From Aspergillus flavus (taxonomy: Eukaryota > Ascomycota > Eurotiomycetes > Eurotiales > Aspergillaceae): DNA of 64,000 nucleotides. The stretch spans positions 1,178,001-1,242,000 of the forward strand of contig NC_092410.1 in NCBI RefSeq assembly GCF_009017415.1. The letters run 5' to 3'. Shown piece after piece: positions 23,525 to 35,157 of the stretch (its first letter is position 1; every line of letters starts with the position of its first letter). Under the pieces are notes generated by a model. It saw only the letters and a program-made list of their open reading frames with translations, was not told where the DNA came from and did not search any database. The position numbers and the translations under genes are program-made.

Positions 23525-24992
23525 TTTGGTGGATGATTTGATCTGCCAAATGAGGTTGAAGTAGGACGTGGAGATTGAGGAGTGGACAAGTTATTGAGTG
23601 ATTGACAATTGAGCTGTATTGTTGAGGACGATTGGATTCAAGACGAGGATTAGCGGGCTTTTATATCCCGGTGACTCCATGATTACAATCTTCACAGGGG
23701 CAGAATACAGTTGTGAGATGGGCGCTGCTGCACTCAGCCTACTTGCTGTCTCAGCATGCATATACTAGACCCAAGCTCTAGCGGCTGTGGCTGAACCTCG
23801 ACACTTTCCTAGGCCTTCTAAATAATCAGACTGGATCATCCATGACCGTGTCGAACGACGATCCCAGGGGGTAAAGTAGCCCTAATACAGTATAGGTTAG
23901 GGCGATGTGAAGCTTTGTGGATGCGTCATCTTAGGCGTCTCACCCTGCAGCCTGGGCTAAACTTGAGACGAAAGTAAGCATCCTTAATATAGCAACTATG
24001 CGATGATGTAAGATTATGGAAGAGATTCTAGTGTCCGACTCGTGATGTGTAGCCCTTTTGCCCAGTTGTTGTCAACCTCGTTGAAGTAGACATTCATCGC
24101 TCTATCTGCACTTGGAAGTGAACATCTAGGTGATTAATAGTAGGGAACAAGACAAGACATTGAATTGGTGACTCGGGAAATAAGGTTCGGCTAAGAAGGT
24201 CGTCAGCTTTGTCAAGATTGATGGGGCCAGAAAAGACTGAAGTAGAGTAAGCATAAATCTTACCGAGTTTATAGACGCGGGAGATTGATTATAAATGTGT
24301 TCCTGCATGAGTCTGGAAAAAAGAATACTAGAGGTCCTTCAGCTCTATGGGATACCGATATCGCAAAGAATAGTTCCTACAAGTTTTGACAGCAAAAATA
24401 CATAGAACAGTAAATTACAGCTACAGGGCATTTCTATGATCTTCAATATAGAGATCTTCTTCTATTCAGTTCATAGCTAATACTAGAATCTTAGTGAGTA
24501 CACATTAACAGAAATGTATCTACTACAAATTAGTACTAACACCTTCAACTCCTTGGACACTCAGCACACGCACTTTTTACCTTTTTGCCCACAATTCAGA
24601 TAACTGAAAAGCGGCACCGATCCAGGCCCAAAACGGCAACTGTACAACCAAACTGGGAAGGGTCCGAAAGGAAAAAAGGTACCAACTCAATACGAGCATC
24701 AACTAATCCCAATGCAGAACTACAAAAGGGAGCACTTGCTCCAACTAGCTCAGCCCTAAGAACCCCGCATACTCAACATTACCAAGCAATCGGCTTACCA
24801 TCCCGAAGGATTCGGGATCGGATACTCAAGGTAGGAGTAATTAGTAAACCACTGATTTCTCTGATATATAGAAGCCGAACAATACGGTCCCTAATATCAC
24901 TGAATTATACTATCTCGACCCTTATCGAGCTACAATATATGTAGCCCACCTCCTCAAATATCTGAACAACAAGAAATAAAGAATAGAACACC
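23525..24992. other. intergenic, AT-rich
   Basis: About 1.5 kb. Nearer 23.6 kb it includes a TATA-like TTTATATCCC promoter context for the secreted protein, read on the minus strand. The 24.1-24.95 kb part is distinctly AT-rich. A 119-codon frame at 24585-24944 has no motif and I do not call it. Confidence 0.5.
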
Positions 24993-26070
24993 ATGCCCTG
25001 CTCACCGAGACTTCTCGAGCAGAAAACCCCTGTAACCCCCATCGGTTACGGGGCAATGTCCCTCAGCGCATACTACACCAACACACCCGAACCGGACTCC
25101 AAACGCCTCGCCTTCCTAGACCACGTCTACGCCACCGGGCAACGCTTCTGGGATACAGCGAACAACTACGGCGACAATGAGGAATTAATCGGCAAGTGGC
25201 TGGCGCTGAATCCCGACAAACGGAAAGATATAGTTCTGGCGACGAAATTCGGGCAGGTGGGTGGCGGACCGGGGAGAAATGATGCAGCGTATGCGCGAGA
25301 GTGTTGCGAAAGGAGTCTGGAGAAGCTTCAGACGAGTTATATCGACTTGTACTATGTGCATCGGGTTGATACGGCAGTTCCGATTGAGAAGACCGTGGAG
25401 GGGCTGGTGGGACTGGTTCGGTGGGTTCCCCTTCCCTCTTCTCTTTCGGGCTAGATGTTGATTGGTAATGAGGTTTTATTGTAGCGAAGGGAAAGTTCGC
25501 CATATTGGTCTTTCGGAAGTGTCGCCTCAGACTCTTCGGAGGGCTCACGCTGTGCACCCCATCGCCGCAATTCAGATGGAATACAGTCTTTTCGCGTTGG
25601 ACGTCGAAAAGCCCAAGACTGACCTCCTGAACACCACCAAGGAACTCGGCGTCGCGCTTGTGGCATACTCGCCTTTGAGCCGGGGGCTATTGTCCGGCCG
25701 GCTGAAGAGTCCTGACGACCTAGAAGAGGGGGATTTTCGAAGGGGAATACCACGTTTCTTTCCAGAGAACTTCCACAAGAACCTAGAGCTGGATGAGAAG
25801 TTGCATACTATTGCTGCCCGGAATGGCATAACGGTAGGCCAATTGGCGCTGGCGTGGTTGTTGGCGCAAGGCGACAATGTCATCCCCATACCAGGGACGA
25901 AGAGTATTGACTACTTTAATGAGAATATGGGGGCATTGGAGGTGGAGTTGGGTATGCAAGATCTGCGGGAGATTCGGGCGGCAGCGGAAAAGGCCGATGT
26001 CAGAGGGCATCGATATGCTGTGGAGACGTCGCCAAACTCGTATTTTGCAGATACGCCACCGTTGGAATGA
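24993..26070 (+). CDS. aldo-keto reductase (pyridoxal reductase/YakC-like, AKR)
   Basis: Predicted 337 aa in two exons, 24993-25420 and 25485-26070 (64-nt intron). The (beta/alpha)8 AKR fold is evident, with catalytic Asp54 and Tyr59 in [13 protein letters not shown], Lys85 in LATKFG and His123 in YYVHRVD. RGLLSGR and the NADPH-binding [11 protein letters not shown] segment lie in the C-terminal half. The length is usual for the family. It is a cytosolic NADPH-dependent carbonyl reductase with unknown substrate; the closest characterised type is the AKR8/AKR13 group. There is no biosynthetic neighbour. It converges with beta-tubulin with only 285 bp between the stops. Confidence 0.93.
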
Positions 26071-26355
26071 GTGATAGTATTGTGAAGAAGAGTAGGTAAT
26101 TGATTGTACTTGGACGAGGGCTGCACAGGATACTGCACCAGTTGATTGCTTTTGAACTATGTGCTGTTGGATTTCAATAGTCTCAAGGGCTCTACAGGCC
26201 TTTCGAAATTAAGAACAGGAAAGTTATTAAAAACGCTCTGACAAAATAATGTAATGACCATGACCCGTGAACCAGGCCAGAGCCACAGAGAACGTGGACT
26301 TATCAAGGGTATTGCTGCCAGATATCAATCCGAGTCTTTAGTGACTGGAAGCTAT

Positions 26356-28269
26356 TTACTCCTCGTGCTCAAGGGGCTCCTCCTCCTCGAGGCTGCAAAC
26401 TGGTTAGCACAAATACACGAGAGCAGGGCCAATGGGAATCCTTACTATTCCTCCTCGCCCTCGGAGATGGAGGCATCCTGGTACTGCTGGTACTCGGAGA
26501 CAAGGTCGTTCATGTTGCTCTCAGCCTCAGTGAACTCCATCTCGTCCATACCCTCACCAGTGTACCAATGCAAGAAAGCCTTGCGACGGAACATAGCAGT
26601 GAACTGGTCGCCGACACGCTTGAAGAGCTCCTGGATGGAGGTGGAGTTTCCAATGAAGGTGGAGGACATCTTGAGACCACGGGGAGGAATGGAGCACAGG
26701 GCGGTCTGGATGTTGTTGGGGATCCACTCGACGAAGTAGGTCTGGTTCTTGCTCTGGATGTTGCGCATCTGGTCCTCAACCTCCTTCATGGAGACCTTTC
26801 CGCGGCTATCGAAAGGTCAGTTTTCAAACAACAGAGGATAGAACAAATAGAAAATAGGGCCACATACAAGATAGCAGAGCAGGTGAGGTAACGACCGTTA
26901 CGGAAGTCAGAAGCAGCCATCATGTTCTTGGGGTCGAACATCTGCTGGGTCAACTCAGGAACGGAGACGGCACGGAAAGAGTGGGCACCGCGGCTGGTCA
27001 GAGGAGCGAAGCCAACCATGAAGAAGTGAAGACGAGGGAAAGGAACCATGTTGACGGCCAACTTGCGAAGATCAGAGTTGAGCTGACCGGGGAAACGGAG
27101 ACAGGTGGTCACGCCAGACATGACAGCAGAGACCAGGTGGTTCAGGTCACCGTAAGAGGGGTTGGAGAGCTTGAGGGTGCGCATGCAAATGTCATACAGA
27201 GCCTCGTTGTCGATACAGAAGGTCTCGTCGGAGTGCTCAACAAGCTGGTGGACGGAAAGAGTGGCGTTGTAGGGCTCAACAACGGTGTCGGAGACCTTGG
27301 GGGAGGGGACAACGGAGAAGGTGGCCATCATACGGTCGGGGAACTCCTCACGGATCTTGGAGATCAGGAGAGTACCCATACCGGCACCGGTACCACCACC
27401 GAGGGAGTGGGTAATCTGGAAACCCTGGAGGCAGTCGCAGCCCTCAGCCTCGCGACGGACAACATCGACAACCTGGTCAACAAGTTCGGCACCCTCGGTG
27501 TAGTGACCCTTGGCCCAGTTGTTACCAGCACCGGACTGGCCGAAAACGAAGTTGTCGGGACGGAAGAGCTGACCGAAGGGACCGGCACGGACGGCGTCCA
27601 TGGTACCAGGCTCAAGATCAACGAGGACGGCACGAGGGACATACTTGTTTCCGCTGGCCTGGAGAAGCGGTCAGGAGTTGCAAAGCGTTTTCATAGATGC
27701 TGAAATTTTGAGGTACGCACCTCGTTGAAGTAGACGTTCATACGCTCCAGCTGGAGATCGGAGGAGCCATTGTAACTATCCTTGCCGTCAGATCCATTCC
27801 AACTTCTAATGCCATATGGTCGTCGTTCGTTCGAGGTGTATACAGGCTGTACTTACACACCGGAGCCGTCAAGGCCGTGCTCGCCAGAGATGGTTTGCCT
27901 GCAAAGTTGTTAGCAAACATGTGGCAGATATAACAGGACACATCCGAGATCATGCTTTTGAGGAGTTCCTTGGTCCAAAGCATACTAACTCGAAGGCATT
28001 GAGACATACCAGAAAGCGGCACCTATTTGGTTACCCTATCACCAACATACGTTTAGTATCCGTCGCCATGGTCCTGCTAGACATCAAATCATAGTCGAAC
28101 TTACACACTGGCCGGTCTGAAGGTGAACCTATATGATGAAACAAACTCCGTCAGCAACCTTGTAGTATTGGAGAACGGGTGGGGTCCCTATCAGGGGGGG
28201 GGGTATCCCCGAAAAACGCGTCTGAAGAGGGGGGACCGGGGGTAGGGAGCAACATACGATCTCACGCAT
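26356..28269 (-). CDS. benA: beta-tubulin (benA type)
   Basis: Predicted 448 aa in eight exons: 28269-28258, 28128-28105, 28035-28010, 27898-27857, 27775-27721, 27658-26868, 26805-26446 and 26392-26356. The first exon codes only Met-Arg-Glu-Ile. The last is 37 nt and supplies the acidic tail [13 protein letters not shown]. The GTP-binding signature GGGTGAGMG and the MREI autoregulatory motif are present. Residues linked to benzimidazole resistance are all of the sensitive type: His6, Tyr50, Ala165, Phe167, Glu198, Phe200 and Leu240. With alpha-tubulin it forms the microtubule subunit. The seven introns, five of them within the first ~55 codons, fit benA rather than the intron-poorer second beta-tubulin, but this paralogue call is an inference. 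Confidence 0.97.
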
Positions 28270-28872
28270 TGTGGAGGGGATTTTGGCGTTGTTGGTAGGA
28301 AAAGGTGGGTTTGAAAACGGCGAAGAGGTCGTTGGAGAAGGGTTGTTGGATAGACTGGGGGAGACAGTCGACGGGGAGTAGGTAAAAGGAAGAGGAGAAG
28401 AGAGAAGGAGGAAAGATGGCCTTGAAGTTGAGCGGTGAGGAACGTCAAGTTGTTCGTTGTGCGGGCGTCAGGGGATCAACAAGTCAACATTGGCTTAGTT
28501 TATTTTTCGGCAGGTAAATAGGGGCTCTTCCCCTATTCCGGTTAGCGCTGTCACGAGACTGCAGGAGCGAACCACAATTGAGTTGGCGGGTTCAAGCCAC
28601 TGGTCCCCCACTAGTGAACTAGTCCAAGTAATACTTCTGAGAAAATAGTTGATTCGGACCTTGTCATCGCATATGGAGTACACCAACATATAAATCGATC
28701 GCGGATTAAATACAACTCTACATTCCCCAGAGTAGGTATAGTACATGAAGCTTTCTGGAAATGGACTCCGCAGCTCAGCACCGGTGGAGGGTCCCAACGG
28801 TTCGCACACAGTACTGAAGTAGGTTCCTTAAGCTAGAGGTGACATAGCACAACTGCCAGATCGTCAAGTCCC
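28270..28872. other. beta-tubulin promoter region
   Basis: The plus strand is purine-rich (CT-rich on the coding strand) directly upstream of the tubulin start at 28270-28440. This is a common core-promoter feature of highly expressed fungal genes. The rest is the 3' side of the splicing-factor gene. Confidence 0.55.
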
Positions 28873-30545
28873 TCATTTGGCCGTGTTCTCCACAGTATGA
28901 GAGCTCTCGAGCCAAGTGCCAAATTCATCCAAACGCTGCTTCTCTTCCTCATCCTCATCAGCATCCAATCCCCTCTCCGCCAAGTCCTCAAGAGCCGCTC
29001 GTTTCTCGTTGCTCTTCTTGAATCGCTCGCTACCATCGGAGATGTAAGCCTCAACGCGGGTCCCAGCGAAGTACCGGCCATCCATGAGCTGCAGAGCACG
29101 ATCGTTAGCACTATCCAGACAAGTAGTTTCTTGTCCCCAAAGGACATTTGAGCCAATATACATACCTTTACACAGTTTCTTGCAGCCTCTGGGTCTTGGA
29201 ACTTGACACTAACTACTCCATCGGTTTCCTTATCGTAAAGGACCACATTCGTCACCTCTCCCAGTTTCGAACACTCATCACGGATGTCCTCCTTGATGTC
29301 AAGGATGGCTGCTGGGTCATCCTAGTGGCATTGTCAGTAGATGCAAGCAGGACACGGGGGGAAACAAGAAAGAAAAAAGATCCATACATCGAGTTCTTTC
29401 AGAGTGAACATATGCTTCAAGATGACGACTTTTTCAAACTTAGAGTTGGTCTCTGGTAAAGCAGACGGTTCGTCATCATCCCAATCGGCAAGTTTGCTGT
29501 TCCACCACATTAGCAAGTCTCTCCTGCCAAATGACCATTCGTACTTGTAAGTTTCATACTTATTTAATCTCTGGGTCCTTTGAATGATCTTTCTCTTGTC
29601 CTTCGCGCTGGTCTTGGTCGGTGCCTCTTGTTGGCTTTTGTAAGAGAAATCTGCAGGTTGAACCCGCATAGGTCCCTGCGGCCCCGTTACTCCTAACCTG
29701 AAATCCGAGTCATCCAGCATCTGGATTGCAAGGTTGACAGATTCTGGGCGAAAGAACACAACGAGAGCTTCACCCTTGAATTTTCCATCATCATCCATGT
29801 ACATCTTAATCCGTGGGCGGCCGCTGTCGATTTCCTCGGCGATGACGCCACACTTAGAAAAGACATATCGGATTTCTTCAAAGTCAGCGTCAAGAGGAAT
29901 GGATGTGACATAGACCGCTGTGTTAACGCGCTGTTTCTTCGGTTTTTGGCCGTTCCCCTGAGTAGAATCCACCAATGTTAGTCCCCCCAGGCTTGCGACA
30001 TAAGCCAAAGGTGAATACCCCACTAACCTCGTCTTTTGTCGCTTGTTGCTTGCGTTTTTTCTTGAGTTGCGATGCCGTGACTTCGTCATTGTCATCTACG
30101 CCCTCAACTTTATAGGCTTCTTGTTGTTGTCGGAGCAGTTGTTCATCTACCTGGAGAATACCCACGGGCGCGCAAAAGCGGCGCCCACCACGAGATCAGT
30201 TTCACGAACCATCCAAAGTCCTTGCAGTCATAGCTATCCCAGCATATTTGCAACGGAAGAAGGTTCTTGGGCGCTTTCACGCGCAGTCGCAATAGAAAAC
30301 AACAGCAGAGCAGGATTTCAACAGCCGGAAAAACACAACAGGAATCACCAGCTGGAGAGAAAGCGCGCACACACCGTCGGAATCCATCGCTTCAAAGCCG
30401 TATCGTATTCAAACTCCTGACCATCATCTGTTTCCAAAATGAACTTGTCGTCCAGTTTCGAGAAGGAAATGCGCGGGTCGCTGTCGAATTCGGAAGGATC
30501 CTGAGGGAAGTTGCTCGAGGCACCCTCGGGACTGGGGGATACCAT
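28873..30545 (-). CDS. cus2: U2 snRNP-associated splicing factor, TAT-SF1/CUS2 family
   Basis: Predicted 411 aa in five exons: 30545-30375, 30150-30028, 29957-29388, 29321-29166 and 29088-28873. An N-terminal segment with LKRWIPTVDEQLL is typical of the family. A basic KKKRKQ stretch precedes RRM1 (NTAVYVTSIPLDAD...). The C-terminal RRM is of the U2AF-homology (UHM) type, carrying the hallmark Arg-x-Phe in GRYFAGTRVEA. Human TAT-SF1 and yeast Cus2 bind SF3b1 ULMs and U2 snRNA and chaperone U2 snRNP for pre-spliceosome assembly in the nucleus. Intron 1 is unusually long here (224 nt). I place the start at 30545; no ATG lies further upstream in this frame before the gene's 5' region. Confidence 0.9.
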
Positions 30546-31448
30546 AGCGGCGATGGCGAGTGTGCGGGATTCCTGGAACGCTGAAAAGTAAAGGAGCACA
30601 GGGTCTATATGAATAATTAAGTTGATTGTGGAAGACAGGCAGTAGATCGACGTTCGGGAGTTGCGGGGGAAACTTTGGTACGCGGGATTGCTCCTAAGCT
30701 CGGAGAGTGACGATGGATCCTAACTTGTAGTACTGGCATGAGCTGCTGTCATGCTCTCCCATTGGTTGGTATCACCGTTGTTGCTTACTAATTGACTAGT
30801 AGAAAGTTGCCTTAGGCCGCCTGCTCTTGATTGGCAACAATTAGCCCTTGTTAGTCCCAACGTAATCTGCTTCTCATTGTTTCCAAAGTTTGAAACCACT
30901 GCGGGCATCCTTTAATTACACGGAAGCCTATCGTAACAGGCTCAAATTCGTACTCGAGGCGAGTGTCACGTGAAGGACTGGCTTGTACGTATGACGTACA
31001 GCTCAGTGGTACAGTGACTTCGGCTCAGTTTCTAGACCTCATACAAAGAAGCCAAGCGCCATCATATGCGGGGTATAAGTGTTACTGAGATAGAGTCTAC
31101 GATCGGTGCCCGAACATTCTCGCCACGACCTGAGCACATCACTTGGCCTAGTCCACGTATATACCGCTTTCAGTTGCATGCATACAGTGTAGATTGGAAA
31201 AGATCTAGCCCTACAGTAGCCACCACTAACCACTTAGACACGAATGTACCAAGGATAGCAAATAAAATACATTACACGTAGAGAATATCTTTCCCTCTGC
31301 TCTCATAATTTGAACCTTTATTGATTCACCCCGTTGTACATATACTCGCGCACTGACTGGGCAACCCCCCTTGCATCATGGCGCAGTGCCACTTCCCACC
31401 TAACCCCACCTTGATTCGAACAACCATCAACGTTAACCATCAACCAAT
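30546..31448. other. divergent intergenic region
   Basis: About 0.9 kb between the splicing factor and the orphan gene at 31449. It contains a GTACGTATGACGTAC near-palindrome (about 30986-31000, with an internal TGACGT, CREB-like core). No gene is seen. Confidence 0.5.
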
Positions 31449-32035
31449 ATGTCCGAGAACTTTGACTTAGATAAAGATCTTGAGGTGTCAGGCATTGTCG
31501 TTGCGGGGCACATCGGCGACAAACTCGTTTCGGATGTTCAGCAGGAGTTGGAGAAGAAACGGGATACTATACAACAACGGGACCGACAGATCCAGTTACA
31601 CTGGAACGCCGAATGCGATGCAGTGATGTTCTATTTTGACATTGTAAGCGAATGTAGGGCACTGCCAACAGCTAGATCTAACTCCTGTTTCAGGTAATCA
31701 AACCGTCCATCGCAATTCTAGAAGATAGGCCGTGCTTGAATCGGTGGTTCGTTCAATACCACGATCGTCCGAAGGGAACGTCAATCTACAAGCCCCGGGT
31801 CGAGAAAGGCACTTACAACGTCCTGATTGTCATTGAACCAGGGGCTGGCTTTCCCCGGTTCTATGAGGGCTCGCATGTTGAGAGCGAGAACGAGGCGATG
31901 GCGCCCGCCGTTAGTACCTATGCTGTGGAAATTCCTCACCAAAAAGGAGCGGTGGTTGTATTTGATGCAACGCTAGGGCGTCGAGATTCTGCAGTGGAGG
32001 GTATTGGAGCGTCCTGCATCATGTTGGTATATTGA
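31449..32035 (+). CDS. uncharacterised small fungal protein
   Basis: Predicted 178 aa in two exons, 31449-31643 and 31694-32035 (50-nt intron, phase 0). I do not recognise the family. The N-terminal ~45 residues are charged and likely helical (LVSDVQQELEKKRDTIQQRDRQIQ). The remainder alternates strands, with NVLIVIEPGAGFPRFYEGSH and KGAVVVFDATLGRR, the pattern seen in double-stranded beta-helix proteins such as phytanoyl-CoA-dioxygenase relatives. No His-x-Asp...His iron triad is evident, so an enzymatic role is not supported. The continuous frame across a clean intron and the hydrophobic patterning support a real gene. Confidence 0.65.
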
Positions 32036-33224
32036 ACCATGCCAACTGCGGTCGCAGAATAGAACATTATCTTCTTAAACATACTGTATTTACACTCATA
32101 TACCTACAAAAATATCGCAATAGAAAATCAAGACTCAGGTCTACATATGCTAGGCTGTTCCGAAACGAGGAGGGCTCTTCGAAAAGGTCAAGGCATTGCT
32201 GTCGTACTATCATAGAGTAGCGTGGCTGCTGATGAGCTCGAGGACAATTCCAGGGCGGCATTACGTATTATTATGTCCTATACACTGAAGCCTACTGCCA
32301 ACCCATGTTTCTGGTTGCACTGTGAGTATAACCCCTGAAACCAGTCATGACCATAGGAAAACATGGCATCCTATCCTTTGATAACACAAGGAGGCGAGCT
32401 TGGTAGGACAGTGGGGCAAAACATCCAATGTTCGACTCCATCATCCCACCAAAATCATACTCATGTTAGAAGTACAGTACTTTCATATAATGTAAGGGGT
32501 TTGTTTATTGCCAAACATCCGAAACTTGACAATGATTCTGGACAACTGAGACAAGCATTCTGAAAGAAGATTGGGGATGTAAATTATTTCTGAATCTTGA
32601 GTCCCATCCGCGGTTCCTTTTCGACAAGGGAGTATTGCGAAGTTCTTGCGTTGGCATGTTGACGGTGGGTTGGTCATTCTCGTGCAGAATATGAACACAG
32701 CTGCTTGGGATTTGGGTCTCATGCTTGCGGGCATGCCACTTAATCCAGGTATAGCTTAATTCATGAGTTCAAGCCCCCTGACTAAGGGTGGTCTGCTACG
32801 ATTAAGACATAGCCCAGTAGCCATGAGGTTTTATATCGGGGCTATAGTAGTTCATGCCCTAGCCCCGTCATACCCCTTGGAAAGTATGTTGGTATCTACC
32901 TGGCCCGCGGCTTCATATTAATTGCAAGCTATGCACGGACTGCACAGATCAATGAATCAGATTCTTTATAATTTTTTTTTTCATTTATTTATTTTTTCAC
33001 AAGTATCTATTTAAAACGGTGAATGGTGGAGCAAATGTATATACTTTACATTGTTGGGTGTCGATTTTGTAAAAGCGGCAGCACTTGAGATGAGAAAATG
33101 ACAAGTTACAACCACCAACAGGCAACAGCACCTTTGCGTATTATCTAATATATCAGTCAATATTCATCCCACAGAGCTATCCACATATTTCAACTGTTTA
33201 TGAAAGATTTTCACGGTCAGTTTA
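32036..33224. other. intergenic
   Basis: About 1.2 kb with no gene recognised. It holds an exact 8-bp inverted repeat at 32837-32844 and 32860-32867 (CGGGGCTA and its complement, 15-nt loop) and a T/A-rich stretch near 32970-32998. Confidence 0.5.
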
Positions 33225-34133
33225 ATGATGCCACTATTTGGGAAGCAAGGCAATAGTCTCGACGAGCTTCTCAACCGACCACGCCCATCAGCCTGGCAGC
33301 AGTTCATGAAGCAGCCATGCATCTTTCTCGCGCGCAAGCTTTACACTTGGCAGAGCACAATCGCTGCCCAACCAGTCAAAGACCCTGTCTCAGTTGTATG
33401 CATCTCTGATACACATAACTGCCAACCTTCTCTTCCAGACGGCGATATTCTTATCCACGCAGGGGACCTGACTCAATCAGGGCCATTGAAAGAAATACAA
33501 GCGACACTAGACTGGCTACGCGCACAGCCGCATACAACGAAGATAGTCATCGCTGGAAATCATGATCTATGTCTTGATCATAATTTTCACCGTCCAAAGG
33601 TCGAGGAAGAAACTCCCGACTGGGGAGATATAGTTTATCTCCAAAACTCAGAAGTGTCCATCACCTGTAGTAATGGCCGCCATCTAAGAGTCTACGGCAG
33701 CCCCTACTCACCACGTCAGGGTAACTGGGCCTTCCAGTATCCTCGCTCTGAGGACTTCTGGGGCAACAGGGTACCAGCTAATATCGACATTCTCATAACA
33801 CACGGCCCGCCACGCGCCCATCTAGATTTGCTCAACCTCGGCTGTACATATTTATTGCAGACGCTCTGGCGTGTTCGTCCCCGCTTGCATGTCTTCGGAC
33901 ATGTTCATGAAGGCGCGGGGACCGAGTGGCTGCAGTTCGATGCGCTGCAAAGTGCGTATGAGCGTACTGTGGTTTCTGGCGGCGGTATATGGAATCTTAT
34001 CTATACGATGAAAGAGTTTGTGGGGAAATTCTTTCGTCCTGCCACCGAAGCTAAGTGTCTACTTATAAACGCATCCATCGTGGGTGGTCTTCGAGATCAT
34101 GAGCGCCGACAGCCTGTCAAACTGTTCATTTAG
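33225..34133 (+). CDS. calcineurin-like metallophosphoesterase (MPPED-like)
   Basis: Single-exon gene, 302 aa. It has all five metallophosphoesterase blocks in order: CISDTHN (~69-75), GDILIHAGDLTQSG (~83-96), IAGNHD (~119-124), THGPP (~197-201) and FGHVHEG (~227-233). These supply the two-metal site. Spacing and the LIHAGDLT block match the MPPED1/2-like class III family, whose members are found as uncharacterised phosphodiesterases in many fungi. No signal peptide or membrane segment is obvious, so it is probably cytosolic. The substrate is unknown. Confidence 0.88.
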   Translation: MMPLFGKQGNSLDELLNRPRPSAWQQFMKQPCIFLARKLYTWQSTIAAQPVKDPVSVVCISDTHNCQPSLPDGDILIHAGDLTQSGPLKEIQATLDWLRAQPHTTKIVIAGNHDLCLDHNFHRPKVEEETPDWGDIVYLQNSEVSITCSNGRHLRVYGSPYSPRQGNWAFQYPRSEDFWGNRVPANIDILITHGPPRAHLDLLNLGCTYLLQTLWRVRPRLHVFGHVHEGAGTEWLQFDALQSAYERTVVSGGGIWNLIYTMKEFVGKFFRPATEAKCLLINASIVGGLRDHERRQPVKLFI

Positions 34134-35157
34134 TACATGTCAAACAGACTGTACGAGTGCATATGTACAAAAAAGCTCCATTAGAACCGCCTTAGACGGC
34201 TGCCCCTTGCCTATTCTTTATACGAACAATTCATAGGGTTACTTACTCTACTACGATATTCATCACCAAGAGCTGCTTACTCTTAACACCCTCATCGGCA
34301 TCTTTGAGAAGTATCTGTCTCGCCACGTCCGCTCCAACCTAGGTATCACCTTAACCTAGCCCGGTTGCTTTTCAGGCACTACCTCTTGATCCTTCAACTC
34401 TTCCTCGATGGCAACATGTATAATGGCTGGGCTACTCCGCTGGAGCCCACGTCCACTCAGTCGATCAAATGCTATCCACCCTTAAAGCGGTAGAGCAGCC
34501 AAAACAGCATATCGTCCCAGATGAGGGTCCTTTGGATCAGAAATTCCGGACACCGTCAGGACACTTGATTGAAGCACTCTAGCTTTGTCCACATGCCTTG
34601 GACAAATCCAATGACGAGGTATTGTATATGCGGATGCATTCTGAACATGGGACTACGGAATTACATATGGAAGGCTGAGGCGATCATGAATGAAATACGT
34701 TCTATGGCGGGAGACTTAGTCAAGGGACAATATATGATTGATGGAGGGAAGACGTCAAGTGGTGTCTCCTTTGGGTCCATTCTCGCCTTGCGAAGAATGT
34801 TTATATTCTTGTGCTTTCTAGTGCATTAGTGAATGCAAGTTGGGAATTCGAGATCGGTCTCGGGAAAGAACCGGGTTGAGTTCAAGGGTAAAGGCGCGAG
34901 TCGGCAGTTCTTTTAGCTTGAACATATGACAATTAAGAATCTTAAAACTTAAAATTATGAAACCTTTGATAGCTTATGGAACATGGTAAGGTAGGCACAT
35001 TGAAAAAAAAATTTGGTCGTAGATCTTCTGTAGGATGAAATCATCCTTTTTCTCTCGCTAGCTGGGCTATATCATACCAAAGTAAATCCGGCTTTGCAAA
35101 TAACACGACAAAGAACAGCCATTTCACAAAAGTAGCGTATATTATCCGTGCTCACAC
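34134..35157. other. intergenic, possible gene relic
   Basis: About 1.0 kb with several protein-like but stop-interrupted stretches between 34230 and 34830 in different plus-strand frames (for example the frame through 34260-34355, and that through 34480-34670). I cannot assign a family or build a gene model. It may be a decayed gene. Confidence 0.3.

Noticed and set aside
24585..24944. 119-codon frame in AT-rich DNA
   Set aside because: No recognisable motif, rare-codon-like composition and no promoter context; likely chance.
26981..27703. 240-codon plus-strand frame
   Set aside because: It lies antisense to the beta-tubulin main exon; its composition reflects codon bias of that gene and it has no motif of its own.
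28588..28612. B-box-like GGTTCAAGCC
   Set aside because: No T-stem pairing and no A-box at the proper distance, so it is not a tRNA.
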